A DNA stretch of 64,000 nt from Chloroflexota bacterium. Its GTDB lineage: Bacteria > Chloroflexota > Anaerolineae > Aggregatilineales > Phototrophicaceae. Position 1 is the stretch's first letter. Every line of letters begins with the position of its first letter. The notes under the pieces are model-generated. The model made no database searches. It had not been told where the DNA came from and saw only the letters and a program-made list of their open reading frames with translations. The stretch spans positions 1-64,000 of the forward strand of contig JACRPS010000015.1 in the NCBI GenBank assembly GCA_016223085.1. The letters are read 5' to 3'. Shown here piece by piece: positions 35,100 through 43,480 of this stretch. The position numbers and the translations under genes were made by a program.

Positions 35100-36206
35100 T
35101 TACTCATCAGCCCCACCGCGCAGCCGCAAAGCGGCTCTATAGGCATTATACACCAGCGGGTTATACACCTTATCCCATGCGCCGAGCGAGCGCACGATCT
35201 GCCCGCCCCAGCCGCGCTTGAAGCCGTACACACCCCACAGGCCGTCGCTGCGCTGCTGGAACTGGGCTTCGAGGGTCACTTCATCTTCGTCGGGGATGCC
35301 CCACATGTCGTACATGGTGCAGCCGCGCGCCTTCGCCCATTGAATCGCGGCCCACTGCACGCCGTAGGCCGCCATCAGGTTACGCTTCACCTCGGACGAT
35401 GCGCCGTACAGATACCAGGCCGCCTTGCCGATGGCGAATACCATGATGCCTGCCAGCGCATCGCCATCATGTTCGGCCAGAATCAGCACGGCGTGTCCCT
35501 GCGGCACAAACAGCTCATAGGCCAGTTCGTAGTATTTCGGCGCATGGACACCAAATTCGTTGCGTGCGCCAGTGGTGTGCATCATGGCGTTAAAGACCGG
35601 GACTTCGGCGCGGCTGGCTTCCCAGTAACGGATGCCATTTTTCTGGCTCTGGCGGATTTTGCGGCGCGTGCCCTGGTTCATGCGGGCGAGAACGGTGTCA
35701 TCATCGCTGCTGATGTCAATCATAATCGTGCGTGGCGGCTGGATGGTCTGCGGGCTGGCGCGGAAGCCGAGTTCCGGCGGGGACACGGCGCGCCGTGTCC
35801 CTACGGGGTCTGCATCAACAATGCCCGGCTCCCACTTGAGGAAGGCGGCGCGGCGCTGCCGGGCACAGGCATCTATTGCCTGCCACAACGGGCGCCTGAT
35901 TTCCACGCTGGCGCTGCTGTTTTGTCCCCCCCTCTCTGAATTCGGGGAGGGGGCAGGGGGGAGGGGTTGGATATACGGCCCCATCGCCAGATACGCCATC
36001 GTGCCCAGACGGAAGGGCAGCCGCCGGAACAAAAGCTGCGCGCCGGCGACGATCTGCCCATCCTCGACCAGCGCCACGCGGTCGGCGTCCCAGCCAAAGG
36101 CGCGTTTGAGTTCACCCCAGGCCGAGAGTTGCAGCACATGGGCGCGCGGCTGGGCAGCTACGAAAGCATCCCATTGATCTGGTGTGGGCGAAATGGTTTG
36201 TAACAT
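35100..36206 (-). CDS. FemAB-family aminoacyltransferase, copy 2, with repeat-derived insertions
   Basis: This 368-residue paralogue of the 31990-33063 protein shares AHVLQLSAWGELKRAFGW, LGTMAYLAMGPYI, QGTRRKIRQSQKNGIRYW, KAAWYLYGASSE, YDMWGIPDEDE and WGVYGFKRGWGG. Two segments have no counterpart in copy 1: residues about 81-95 (PLPPAPSPNSERGGQ) and about 133-143 (DPVGTRRAVSP). Both are encoded by palindromic intergenic-type repeats that keep the frame. They lie in loops of the first domain, so the enzyme may still work. Its substrate is presumably the lipid II stem peptide, and it ends 14 bases before the antitoxin start. Confidence 0.88.
   Translation of the reverse strand: MLQTISPTPDQWDAFVAAQPRAHVLQLSAWGELKRAFGWDADRVALVEDGQIVAGAQLLFRRLPFRLGTMAYLAMGPYIQPLPPAPSPNSERGGQNSSASVEIRRPLWQAIDACARQRRAAFLKWEPGIVDADPVGTRRAVSPPELGFRASPQTIQPPRTIMIDISSDDDTVLARMNQGTRRKIRQSQKNGIRYWEASRAEVPVFNAMMHTTGARNEFGVHAPKYYELAYELFVPQGHAVLILAEHDGDALAGIMVFAIGKAAWYLYGASSEVKRNLMAAYGVQWAAIQWAKARGCTMYDMWGIPDEDEVTLEAQFQQRSDGLWGVYGFKRGWGGQIVRSLGAWDKVYNPLVYNAYRAALRLRGGADE
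35780..35804. repeat. GTAGGG-family palindrome inside the FemAB frame
   Basis: GGGACACGGCG and CGCCGTGTCCC form a perfect 22-base palindrome followed by TAC, the same core as the intergenic copies at 7085-7112 and 58524-58545. It is read on the minus strand as PVGTRRAVS within FemAB copy 2. Confidence 0.88.
35926..35970. repeat. CCCCTCTCTGAATTCGGGGAGG repeat inside the FemAB frame
   Basis: A C-rich arm, GAATTC centre and G-rich arm (GGGGAGGGGG) followed by CAGGGGGGAGGGG form an imperfect inverted repeat of intergenic type, translated as a Pro/Ser-rich loop. No second copy is in this window, so its repeat nature rests on composition and symmetry. Confidence 0.6.
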
Positions 36207-36618
36207 GGAGCAAATGGCCTTTAGCGGTTGGCTGGTGGCAATTGGTGGTTAGCCAATCATCTTTTTAGAGGACAGGGACAGGAAAAGCAAGGCTGAGTTC
36301 GCAAAAGACAGTTAGCCGTTGGCAGGGCGTATGGTAGAGGCTACAAAGCCAACAGCGACAGATTTCAAAACGTTATAAATGGATTGCGAAATGGTTTTGG
36401 CGTCCCCCAACCGATATGTTACAATCCGCACGGTGGAATTTTGCTAACTGGCGCGAACGCAATTGCTCCAAAACCTTTGCAGAAAATGAATGTCATGCTA
36501 TACTCGTGCCGTTTGTCACAAATTCCCACGCCTTGATTTTGATGACCGGTTCCGGGTGTACCAACTGCACCCGATGTTGCAGCTTAAAGCACTTTTATCT
36601 TGTGGGAGTGTTGCTCCG
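36207..36618 (+). promoter_or_regulatory. nuo operon upstream region with two candidate promoters
   Basis: This 412-bp gap contains no convincing gene. Promoter 1 is TTGGCG (36397-36402), a 17-base spacer and TACAAT (36420-36425). Promoter 2 is TTGCAG (36477-36482), 16 bases and TATACT (36499-36504). Either would drive nuoA, leaving a leader of 110-190 bases. Near 36226-36265 a hairpin GGTTGGCT/AGCCAATC is followed by ATCTTTTT. It reads as a plus-strand terminator that could stop antisense transcription from the divergent femAB side. Confidence 0.5.
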
Positions 36619-36981
36619 ATGGCTGTCTTAAACGAATGGGCATTCGTCGGCGTCTTTTTCGCCATCGCCTGGGTGTTCCCGGTGCTGCCGATTGTGGGCG
36701 CACGAATCTTTGCCCCGCACAAGCCGAATCCACTCAAGCAGTCTACCTATGAATGCGGTGTGGAAACGGTTGGCGATACCTGGGTTCAGTTCAAGGTTCA
36801 GTATTACATCTACGGTCTGGTGTTCCTTGTATTTGACGTGGAAGTGGTGCTGCTGTTCCCCTGGGCACTGGCGTACAACCAGCTTGATTTCTTCGCGTTT
36901 GCGGCAGGGCTGCTGTTTATCTTCCTGCTGGCCGATGCGTTGATTTACGCCTGGCGCAAGGGCGCGCTGGAGTGGGTCTAA
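36619..36981 (+). CDS. nuoA: NADH-quinone oxidoreductase subunit A (NuoA)
   Basis: This 120-residue membrane subunit has three helices. The family signature NPLKQSTYECGVETVGDTWVQ (read as YECGVE) sits in the first loop, followed by QYYIYGLVFLVFDVEVVLLFPWA, both hallmarks of NuoA/ND3. The frame is open about 130 bp further upstream, but the ATG at 36619 with GGGAG upstream gives the normal length. It is followed directly by nuoH, so nuoBCD are not in their usual place. Confidence 0.94.
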   Translation: MAVLNEWAFVGVFFAIAWVFPVLPIVGARIFAPHKPNPLKQSTYECGVETVGDTWVQFKVQYYIYGLVFLVFDVEVVLLFPWALAYNQLDFFAFAAGLLFIFLLADALIYAWRKGALEWV

Positions 36982-36986
36982 TACAG

Positions 36987-37021
36987 TACTGAGTACTGAG
37001 TACTGAGTGCTGAGTGCTGAG
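36987..37021. repeat. Heptamer tandem repeat (TACTGAG/TGCTGAG)
   Basis: Five 7-base units, three TACTGAG then two TGCTGAG, occupy the nuoA-nuoH gap. They resemble the short tandemly repeated heptamers (STRR) of cyanobacteria. A second tract of the same unit lies at 43364-43391. Confidence 0.9.
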
Positions 37022-37037
37022 TGAGGATACAAGACTG

Positions 37038-38294
37038 ATGGCCGATGTGTGCAGTATCAATAACCTGACACGCTGTCTGATTGAGGGCGGCATGAACCCC
37101 GGGCTGGCAAACTTCATCTCCATCCTGCTGGGGGTGGTGGCGACCGCCACGTTGCCGCTGGTGACGGTGATCTTCCTCATTTGGGTGGAACGCAAAATCG
37201 CCGCCCGTGTGCAGGACCGCCTTGGCCCGAACCGGGTTGGCCCGTGGGGGCTACTGCAATCAGTGGCGGACGCGCTGAAACTGTTGACCAAGGAAGACAT
37301 TACCCCGCTGGGAGCGGACAAGTTTATTTATAACCTCGCGCCGATTATCGCCTTCGCTTCGATTGTGCTGCTGTGGGCGGTCGTGCCGTTCACCCCACTG
37401 CACGTGGGCGCGAACCTGGCGATTGGCGCGCTGTACTTCATGGCGGTTGGCTCGATTGCCACGATTAAGGTGATGGTGGCTGGGTGGTCGAGCAATAACA
37501 AATACGCGTTGCTGGGGGCGTTCCGCACCATCGCGCAGCTTTTGAGTTACGAAGTGCCGCTGGTGCTGGCGCTGATCGTGCCGGTGATGATCGCCGGGAC
37601 GATGAGCCTACAGGAACTAACCTTCGCACAGCAGGGCATGTGGTTTGTGTTTATGGCGCCGGTAGCGGCGTTGATTTTCTTCATCGCCAATCTGGCGGAG
37701 GTGGGGCGCGCGCCGTTTGACCTGCTGGAAGCCGAATCGGAAATTATCGCTGGCTACAACATTGAATATTCCGGCTTTAAGTTCGGCATGTTTATGGCTG
37801 CCGAGTTTATGCACGCTTTCACCATTTGCGTGCTGACGGCGGTCATTTTCCTGGGTGGCTGGTCAGGGCCGTTTGTGCATGAACTGCCGGTGTTAGGGTT
37901 TGTATGGCTGGGCCTCAAAACAGCGGTGGTCTACATCTTCATGCTGGTGCTGCGGGCCACCGTGCCGCGCGTCCGCATTGACCAGTTGATGGCCTTCAAC
38001 TGGAAGTTCCTGGTGCCGATTTCGATTGTCAACCTGCTGGTCACCGCATTTCTGCTGTACGTAGTACGCGCGCTTGGGCTGACGCCCGCGCCAGGGCAGG
38101 AATACAACTTTGTCGCGAACCTGCCGCAAACAATCGTTTTGTTTGTCGGCAACCTCGTTGTGGTTGGCGTGGTTGTGACGATGATTCGCAACTGGGCGCG
38201 CCGCCAACGGTTGGGCGAAGAGGCGCGCAGTCTGGCACTGGTGGCCGTCGAAGACGAAAACCCTGCCGCAATTACCCTTCCCGCAGGGCATTAA
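37038..38294 (+). CDS. nuoH: NADH-quinone oxidoreductase subunit H (NuoH)
   Basis: This 418-residue protein is the membrane subunit that forms much of the quinone chamber at the junction with the peripheral arm. Typical motifs are WVERKIAARVQDRLGPNRVG (near residue 45), GLLQSVADALKLLTKED, SNNKYALLGAFRTIAQLLSYE, NLAEVGRAPFDLLEAESEI and RATVPRVRIDQLMAFNWK. An earlier ATG at 37014 lies in the heptamer repeat; the ATG at 37038 with GAGGAT upstream was chosen. The tail after residue about 395 is hydrophilic. Confidence 0.96.
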   Translation: MADVCSINNLTRCLIEGGMNPGLANFISILLGVVATATLPLVTVIFLIWVERKIAARVQDRLGPNRVGPWGLLQSVADALKLLTKEDITPLGADKFIYNLAPIIAFASIVLLWAVVPFTPLHVGANLAIGALYFMAVGSIATIKVMVAGWSSNNKYALLGAFRTIAQLLSYEVPLVLALIVPVMIAGTMSLQELTFAQQGMWFVFMAPVAALIFFIANLAEVGRAPFDLLEAESEIIAGYNIEYSGFKFGMFMAAEFMHAFTICVLTAVIFLGGWSGPFVHELPVLGFVWLGLKTAVVYIFMLVLRATVPRVRIDQLMAFNWKFLVPISIVNLLVTAFLLYVVRALGLTPAPGQEYNFVANLPQTIVLFVGNLVVVGVVVTMIRNWARRQRLGEEARSLALVAVEDENPAAITLPAGH

Positions 38295-38309
38295 TGATAT
38301 TGTATTTGT

Positions 38310-38338
38310 GTAGGGGAGGGTCTAAGACCCTCCCCTAC
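38310..38338. repeat. GTAGGGGAGGGTC palindrome
   Basis: Two perfect 13-base arms (GTAGGGGAGGGTC and complement) flank TAA in the nuoH-nuoJ gap. The outer GTAGGGG/CCCCTAC matches the copies at 38899 and 41728. Confidence 0.9.
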
Positions 38339-38360
38339 GAGCGCGAATCTGGGGACACCT

Positions 38361-38885
38361 ATGCTCGAATTTAATGTTCAGACCCTGGCTTTTTTACTGT
38401 TTAGCCTGTTTGTTCTGGGTGGTGCGGCAGGGGTTGTCACCACACGCAACCTTATTCATGCCACCCTGTACCTCATCCTCAGCCTGTTTGGGGTGGCGGG
38501 GTTGTTTGTACTGATGAGCGCTCCCTTCCTGGCAGTGGTTCAGGTCGTGGTCTACATCGGCGCGATTGCCATTCTCATCGTGTTCGCCGTGATGCTCACC
38601 CGCAGCATGACGCGCCTGCGCGACCTGTACAACCACCAGTGGGCGGCCAGCGCCGTTGTGGCCGTGCTGCTGTTTGTGCTGCTGGCCGTCGGTGTTATCC
38701 TGCCGGTGTGGGGTGTCAATGGCGCGCAGACGCCAACCGAGGTGTCCGACGTGGTGGCCGATACGGTTGAACTGGGCAAGGCGCTGGTGGACCGCAACCA
38801 GTACGTGCTGCCGTTTGAACTGGCGTCGCTGCTGCTGACGGCGGCGATGATCGGCGCGATTGTCGTGGCGCGGGATGACGAGTAA
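38361..38885 (+). CDS. nuoJ: NADH-quinone oxidoreductase subunit J (NuoJ)
   Basis: This 174-residue membrane subunit (ND6 equivalent) has five helices. GAAGVVTTRNLIHATLYLILSLFGVAGLFVLMSAPFLAVVQVVVYIGAIAILIVFAVMLT contains the pi-bulge helix region (VQVVVYIGAIAILIVF) typical of the family. It ends in MIGAIVVARDDE. The position between nuoH and nuoK is canonical except that nuoI is absent. Confidence 0.95.
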   Translation: MLEFNVQTLAFLLFSLFVLGGAAGVVTTRNLIHATLYLILSLFGVAGLFVLMSAPFLAVVQVVVYIGAIAILIVFAVMLTRSMTRLRDLYNHQWAASAVVAVLLFVLLAVGVILPVWGVNGAQTPTEVSDVVADTVELGKALVDRNQYVLPFELASLLLTAAMIGAIVVARDDE

Positions 38886-38898
38886 CCATTAAGAATGT

Positions 38899-38928
38899 GT
38901 AGGGGCGGGTTTTGAAACCCGCCCCTAC
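38899..38928. repeat. GTAGGGGCGGGTTT palindrome, perfect
   Basis: Two perfect 14-base arms flank TG in the nuoJ-nuoK gap. The GCAGGAG that follows serves as the nuoK ribosome binding site. Confidence 0.92.
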
Positions 38929-38946
38929 GCGCGCAGGAGTTAAGAC

Positions 38947-39255
38947 ATGGTTCCTTTGTGGGCGTATTTATTAGTGGCTGCCGGGCTGTTCTGTATTGGG
39001 GCGTATGGCGTCCTGTCCCGCCGCAACGCGGTCGCCGTGCTAATGGGCGTTGAACTGATGCTCAATGCCGTGAACATCAACCTGGTCGCCTTCTGGCGCT
39101 ATCTCTCGCCACTGAACATGGGCGGGCAGGCGTTTGTGGCCTTCGTATTTGTGGTCGCGGCGGCGGAAGCGGCGGTCGGTCTGGCGATCATCATCTCGGT
39201 CTACCGCAGCCGGCGGTCGGTCATCGTTGAAGACGTTGACATCATGAAATGGTAG
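38947..39255 (+). CDS. nuoK: NADH-quinone oxidoreductase subunit K (NuoK)
   Basis: This 102-residue, three-helix subunit (ND4L equivalent) has the proton-channel glutamates in VLMGVELMLNAVNINLVAF and AAAEAAVGLAIIISVYR. The length is normal. It ends 9 bases before nuoL. Confidence 0.96.
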   Translation: MVPLWAYLLVAAGLFCIGAYGVLSRRNAVAVLMGVELMLNAVNINLVAFWRYLSPLNMGGQAFVAFVFVVAAAEAAVGLAIIISVYRSRRSVIVEDVDIMKW

Positions 39256-39264
39256 GGCGTCTTT

Positions 39265-41712
39265 ATGAGTTTGAATGAGTTTTTCAGTAACATGAATCTG
39301 CTCCCCTGGCTGGTGCCGGTGGGGCCGCTGCTGGCGTTTTTTATCATCATGCTGGTGACGAACCGCGCCCGCATGGTGCCGGCGACCAGCGAGGAATACG
39401 GCGGCCATCACCCGGATTACGAAGGGATGCCTGTGCCGGTGGTCAACGACTGGGGGCGAGTCGCCAGTATCGTCGTGGGTATGGCCGGCGTGCTTGCGGC
39501 GTGGCTCATCAGCCTGATGGTGGTGGGCAACGCCTTCGGCACCGAGCACCTGGGTGAAACCGTGTACGGTAGCAGCGTTCCCTGGCTGGCGACCGGCACG
39601 ACCTCGTTTAACATGGGTGTGCTGGTTGATCCTCTGACGACCGTCATGCTGGTAATGGTGCCGCTGGCCTGCACCATGATCTTCATCTACAGCATCGGCT
39701 ACATGGCGCACGATCCCCGGCAGGCGCGGTTCTTCGCGCTGATTTCGCTGTTTGCCGGCGCGATGCTGACGCTGGTGGTGGCCGATAACCTGCTGCTGCT
39801 GTTTGTTGGCTGGGAAGTGATGGGTCTGTGCTCGTATCTGCTGATCGGCTTCTGGTACGAAAAAGAGAGCGCCTACAAGGCCGCCATCAAAGCCTTCACC
39901 ACCACCCGCGTAGCGGACGTGATTATGCTGCTCGGCATCGCCTATCTGTACGCAGAAACCGGCACGCTGTCGTTCCGCGAAATTCTGTATAACGAAGAAG
40001 TGCTGCATCATCTGGCGACCACCCCGGCCATCCTGCTGGGCGGGCTGGGTTTCAGTGTAGCGGGTTTGATCGGCGTGTTCCTGATTATTGGTACCATCGG
40101 CAAATCAGCGCAGTTCCCGCTGCACGTCTGGCTGCCGGACGCGATGGAAGGTCCGACACCCGTCAGCGCCATGATTCACGCCGCCGCGATGGTGTCCGCC
40201 GGTATCTATGCCATCATTCGCATGTACCCGCTGTTTGAAGCGGGTGGCAACCCGCATCACGGTGAATTCACGACGCCGCTGCTGCTGATGGCGATTGTCG
40301 GCTCGTTTACGGCCATTTTTGCGGCGACCATCGCCGTCGCACAGAACGATGTGAAGCGCGTGCTGGCGTATTCCACGATTTCGCAGCTCGGTTTTATGAT
40401 GGCTGCGCTCGGTATCGGCGCGTATATCGCCGCCGCTTTTCATCTGATTACCCACGCCTTCTTCAAGGCGCTGCTGTTTATGGCGTCCGGGTCAGTCATT
40501 CACGGTATGGAACACGGCGAACATCACGTTCACGCCCACGCTCATAACCACGATGACGACCATCTGGCGCTGCCGTCGCCAACGGCTCGCGCGCTGCCGG
40601 AGACAGTCAGCGGTGAACACCACGACGCCGCAATTGGCGACGAAGCCGGGGAAGGAATGCCGGCTGAGGCCCATGCCCACGTGGAGTCCCATGCCGAACA
40701 TCCCCACGAAGCGCACCCGCATTTCGACCCGCAGGACATGATGAACATGGGCGGCCTGCGGAAAACAATGCCCGTCACGTTCTGGACATTCCTGATCGGC
40801 GGCCTGTCGCTAGCCGGTCTGCCGCTGGTGACTGCCGGTTTCTGGTCGAAGGACGAAATCCTGGCGGATGCCTTCTACGGCCTGAGCAACGGCTATGGGC
40901 CGCACGCGCTGGTGTTTGTGCTGCTGGCGCTGGCCGCCTTCCTGACCGCGTTTTACACGATGCGGCAGTTGGGGCTGACCTTCATGGGCGAACCGCGTAC
41001 CGAAGAAGCGCGCCACGCCAGCCTGGGGCGGGGCGTGGTCAGCGCCACGATGACGCTGCCGCTGATTATCCTGGCGTTTTTTGCGGTGTTCGCCGGTTAC
41101 GTCGGCGTGCCGCCGGAGTTCCCGGTGTTCGGCGCGATTTTCTCGCCGGAGCATAACCCCTTCCATCACTTCGTCAAATACACGCTGCTGCCGGAAATGC
41201 AGGCCGAAGCGCCGCCGTTTAACTGGATACCCGTACTCACGTCGTTTGTGGTGGCGCTGGGCGGGATTGCACTGGGGTACGTGGTGTACTGGCGCAGGCC
41301 GCTGCAGGCAGGTGAGGTTGACCCGCTGGTGCGGGCGCTGGGGCCGGTGCATCCGGTGCTGCGGAACAAGTATTACCTCGACGAACTGTACGGCGCGGTG
41401 TTTGTCGCGCCGTCGAAGGCGGTTGCCAGCTTCGTCTCCGGTGTGGTTGACCGGGGCCTGATTGACGGCATCCTGCATACGATTGCCCGTGTCGGCGTGT
41501 GGATCGGCGATCTGTTCAAGAATCTGAATACCTGGCTGATTGACGGTGTCGGTGACAGCATCCCGGAGATGATCGCGGTGTTTGGCGCGTGGTTCCGCCG
41601 CATTCAGACCGGGCGCGTCCAGCAGTATCTGTTGCTGGTCGCCATCGCCGCGATTTTGATCGCGCTGATCTTTGCCGCGTCGTCGGGGATGCTGGTGCAG
41701 GCCGCGCCGTGA
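39265..41712 (+). CDS. nuoL: NADH-quinone oxidoreductase subunit L (NuoL) with His-rich insertion
   Basis: This 815-residue antiporter-like subunit at the far end of the membrane arm pumps protons. Core motifs are LFVGWEVMGLCSYLLIGFW, TIGKSAQFPLHVWLPDAMEG, TPVSAMIHAAAMVSAGIYAI and QNDVKRVLAYSTISQLGFMM. The usual length is about 610-660. Much of the excess is an insertion at residues about 413-491 holding about 18 histidines and many acidic residues, placed between GSVIHGMEHG and the conserved QDMMNMGGLRK. The C-terminal lateral helix region (about 690-815) is present. Confidence 0.95.
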   Translation: MSLNEFFSNMNLLPWLVPVGPLLAFFIIMLVTNRARMVPATSEEYGGHHPDYEGMPVPVVNDWGRVASIVVGMAGVLAAWLISLMVVGNAFGTEHLGETVYGSSVPWLATGTTSFNMGVLVDPLTTVMLVMVPLACTMIFIYSIGYMAHDPRQARFFALISLFAGAMLTLVVADNLLLLFVGWEVMGLCSYLLIGFWYEKESAYKAAIKAFTTTRVADVIMLLGIAYLYAETGTLSFREILYNEEVLHHLATTPAILLGGLGFSVAGLIGVFLIIGTIGKSAQFPLHVWLPDAMEGPTPVSAMIHAAAMVSAGIYAIIRMYPLFEAGGNPHHGEFTTPLLLMAIVGSFTAIFAATIAVAQNDVKRVLAYSTISQLGFMMAALGIGAYIAAAFHLITHAFFKALLFMASGSVIHGMEHGEHHVHAHAHNHDDDHLALPSPTARALPETVSGEHHDAAIGDEAGEGMPAEAHAHVESHAEHPHEAHPHFDPQDMMNMGGLRKTMPVTFWTFLIGGLSLAGLPLVTAGFWSKDEILADAFYGLSNGYGPHALVFVLLALAAFLTAFYTMRQLGLTFMGEPRTEEARHASLGRGVVSATMTLPLIILAFFAVFAGYVGVPPEFPVFGAIFSPEHNPFHHFVKYTLLPEMQAEAPPFNWIPVLTSFVVALGGIALGYVVYWRRPLQAGEVDPLVRALGPVHPVLRNKYYLDELYGAVFVAPSKAVASFVSGVVDRGLIDGILHTIARVGVWIGDLFKNLNTWLIDGVGDSIPEMIAVFGAWFRRIQTGRVQQYLLLVAIAAILIALIFAASSGMLVQAAP

Positions 41713-41727
41713 TATTGGGGTGTACAC

Positions 41728-41757
41728 GTAGGGGCGGGTTTCTAAACTCGCCCCTAC
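41728..41757. repeat. GTAGGGGCGGGTTT palindrome, one mismatch
   Basis: GTAGGGGCGGGTTT and AAACTCGCCCCTAC flank CT in the nuoL-nuoM gap. It differs from the 38899 copy by one arm base and the loop. Confidence 0.9.
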
Positions 41758-41772
41758 CATGAGGTTGATGGT

Positions 41773-43356
41773 ATGACGATATTTGGAATTGACGTTCTCA
41801 GTTTTCTGGTGGTGGCCCCGGCAGTAGCGGCGCTGATCGTGCTGCTGCTGCCGAAGCAGCGGGACGTGGCGCGCTGGGCGGCACTGGGGTTCTCGGTGGT
41901 GATCGGCGCGCTGTGTGTGGTGGTGTTTTTTAACTATGACCGCACCCAGGCCGGCTACCAGATGGTATCGCAGGTGCCCTGGTTCGCGCTGATCGGCGCG
42001 TCGTGGCATGTCGGAATTGACGGCATCAGCGCGACGATGGTGCTGCTGACCGGCATCCTCTTTCCGCTTGCCATCCTCATCAGCTTCGAGGTGGACGAGC
42101 GCGTGAATATGCACATGGCGCTGCTGCTATTCTTTGAAACCGGGCTGCTGGGTGTGTTCGTGGCGCTGGACATGATGATTTTCTTCCTGTTCTACGAACT
42201 CAGCCTCGTGCCGATGTACTTCATCATTGACCAGTGGGGCGGCCCGAACCGCAAGTACGCCTCGACCAAGTTCTTTATCTACTCGGTCGGCGGGTCGCTG
42301 GGGATGCTGCTGGCGACGCAGCTTATTGGCTGGACGGCAGGCACGTTTGACATCCCGGCGCTGACACAGGCCTGGCCGACCTTCACAGGCGATAATGGCA
42401 CGTTCCTCGGCATCGGTATAGAGACGGTCAAGGCGCTGGCTTTCCTCGGCTTCTTCGTCGCCTTCTGTATCAAGGTGCCGGTCTGGCCGTTCCATACGTG
42501 GCTACCGGACGCGCACGGCGAAGCGCCAACAGCAGGTTCGATGCTGCTGGCCGGCGTGATGCTCAAGCTGGGCGCGTATGGCTTCCTGCGGCTGACCATC
42601 CCCCTGTTCCCGGATGTGTGGGTCGCGCCGATTAACATCCTGGGTGTGATACAGACGAACTGGGCGGGCATCTTCGCCTTTCTGGCGATGTTGAGCATCG
42701 TGCTCGGCGCGTTCGCGGCCTTCGCCCAGAACGACATCAAACGGCTGGTGGCGTACAGTTCGGTCAACCACATGGGCTTCGTGGCGATGGGTATCGCCGT
42801 GGCGGCGCTGGCTTACGGCCAGAACTTCATGGAAGCCACGACCGAACACATGCAAAGCGCGATCATCGCCACTAACGGCGCTGTTATGCAGATGTTCAAT
42901 CACGGCCTGTCCTCGGCGGCGATGTTCCTCCTCGCCGGCGCGATCTACCACAAAACGCACACCCGCGACCTGACGCAGTACGGCGGCTTCTGGGTGAAAG
43001 CGCCGATTTACGGCGCAATCTTCATCTTCACCAGCATGGCAAGCCTGGGGCTGCCGGGACTGAACGGCTTCGTCAGCGAGTTTCTGGTGGTGCGCGGCTC
43101 GTGGCCGGTGTATACCGGGCTGACGGCGCTGGCGATGATTGGTCTGCTGTTCACCGGCGGTTATATCCTCAAGGGCATTCGCGCCGTGCTGCACGGGCCG
43201 TTTAACCTGAAGTGGCGTGATTATGATCTGGAGATCGAACTGCGCGAAGTGGTGGCAATTGCGCCGCTGCTGGTGCTGATGCTGGTAACGGGCATCGTGC
43301 CGAACTGGATTCTGCCGATTATCAACGACTCCGTGACACGGTTGTTTGGCGGGTAA
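41773..43356 (+). CDS. nuoM: NADH-quinone oxidoreductase subunit M (NuoM), copy 1
   Basis: This 527-residue antiporter-like subunit has the channel residues in LLLFFETGLLGVFVALDMMIFFLFYELSLVPMYF, CIKVPVWPFHTWLPDAHGEAPTAGSMLLAG and QNDIKRLVAYSSVNHMGFV. The length is normal. A second NuoM-type gene follows, which is common in Chloroflexota and cyanobacteria-like complex I clusters and may extend or vary the pump. Confidence 0.95.
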   Translation: MTIFGIDVLSFLVVAPAVAALIVLLLPKQRDVARWAALGFSVVIGALCVVVFFNYDRTQAGYQMVSQVPWFALIGASWHVGIDGISATMVLLTGILFPLAILISFEVDERVNMHMALLLFFETGLLGVFVALDMMIFFLFYELSLVPMYFIIDQWGGPNRKYASTKFFIYSVGGSLGMLLATQLIGWTAGTFDIPALTQAWPTFTGDNGTFLGIGIETVKALAFLGFFVAFCIKVPVWPFHTWLPDAHGEAPTAGSMLLAGVMLKLGAYGFLRLTIPLFPDVWVAPINILGVIQTNWAGIFAFLAMLSIVLGAFAAFAQNDIKRLVAYSSVNHMGFVAMGIAVAALAYGQNFMEATTEHMQSAIIATNGAVMQMFNHGLSSAAMFLLAGAIYHKTHTRDLTQYGGFWVKAPIYGAIFIFTSMASLGLPGLNGFVSEFLVVRGSWPVYTGLTALAMIGLLFTGGYILKGIRAVLHGPFNLKWRDYDLEIELREVVAIAPLLVLMLVTGIVPNWILPIINDSVTRLFGG

Positions 43357-43363
43357 CAAAAAA

Positions 43364-43391
43364 GTGCTGAGTGCTGAGTGCTGAGTGCTGA
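43364..43391. repeat. Heptamer tandem repeat (GTGCTGA), four units
   Basis: Four identical GTGCTGA units lie in the gap between the two nuoM genes. A degenerate GTAGGG-type element (GTAGGCAAGGCC with CGCCCCTAC, 43408-43431) follows. The unit is the same as the last units of the 36987-37021 tract. Confidence 0.9.
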
Positions 43392-43480
43392 GTAGACGGA
43401 TGTTATCGTAGGCAAGGCCTTGCGCCCCTACAAAATCGTCAAAAGGCAGGCAGCGGAGGCGCTCCGCCAAAGGGATAGTT

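Noticed and set aside
35028-35939. 303-codon plus-strand frame across FemAB copy 2
   Set aside because: It is antisense to a gene with conserved family motifs and a paralogue nearby; no domain is visible in the plus-strand translation.
36987-37021. CRISPR repeat array
   Set aside because: The units are 7 bases, contiguous and without spacers; this is a heptamer tract. No cas gene is present.
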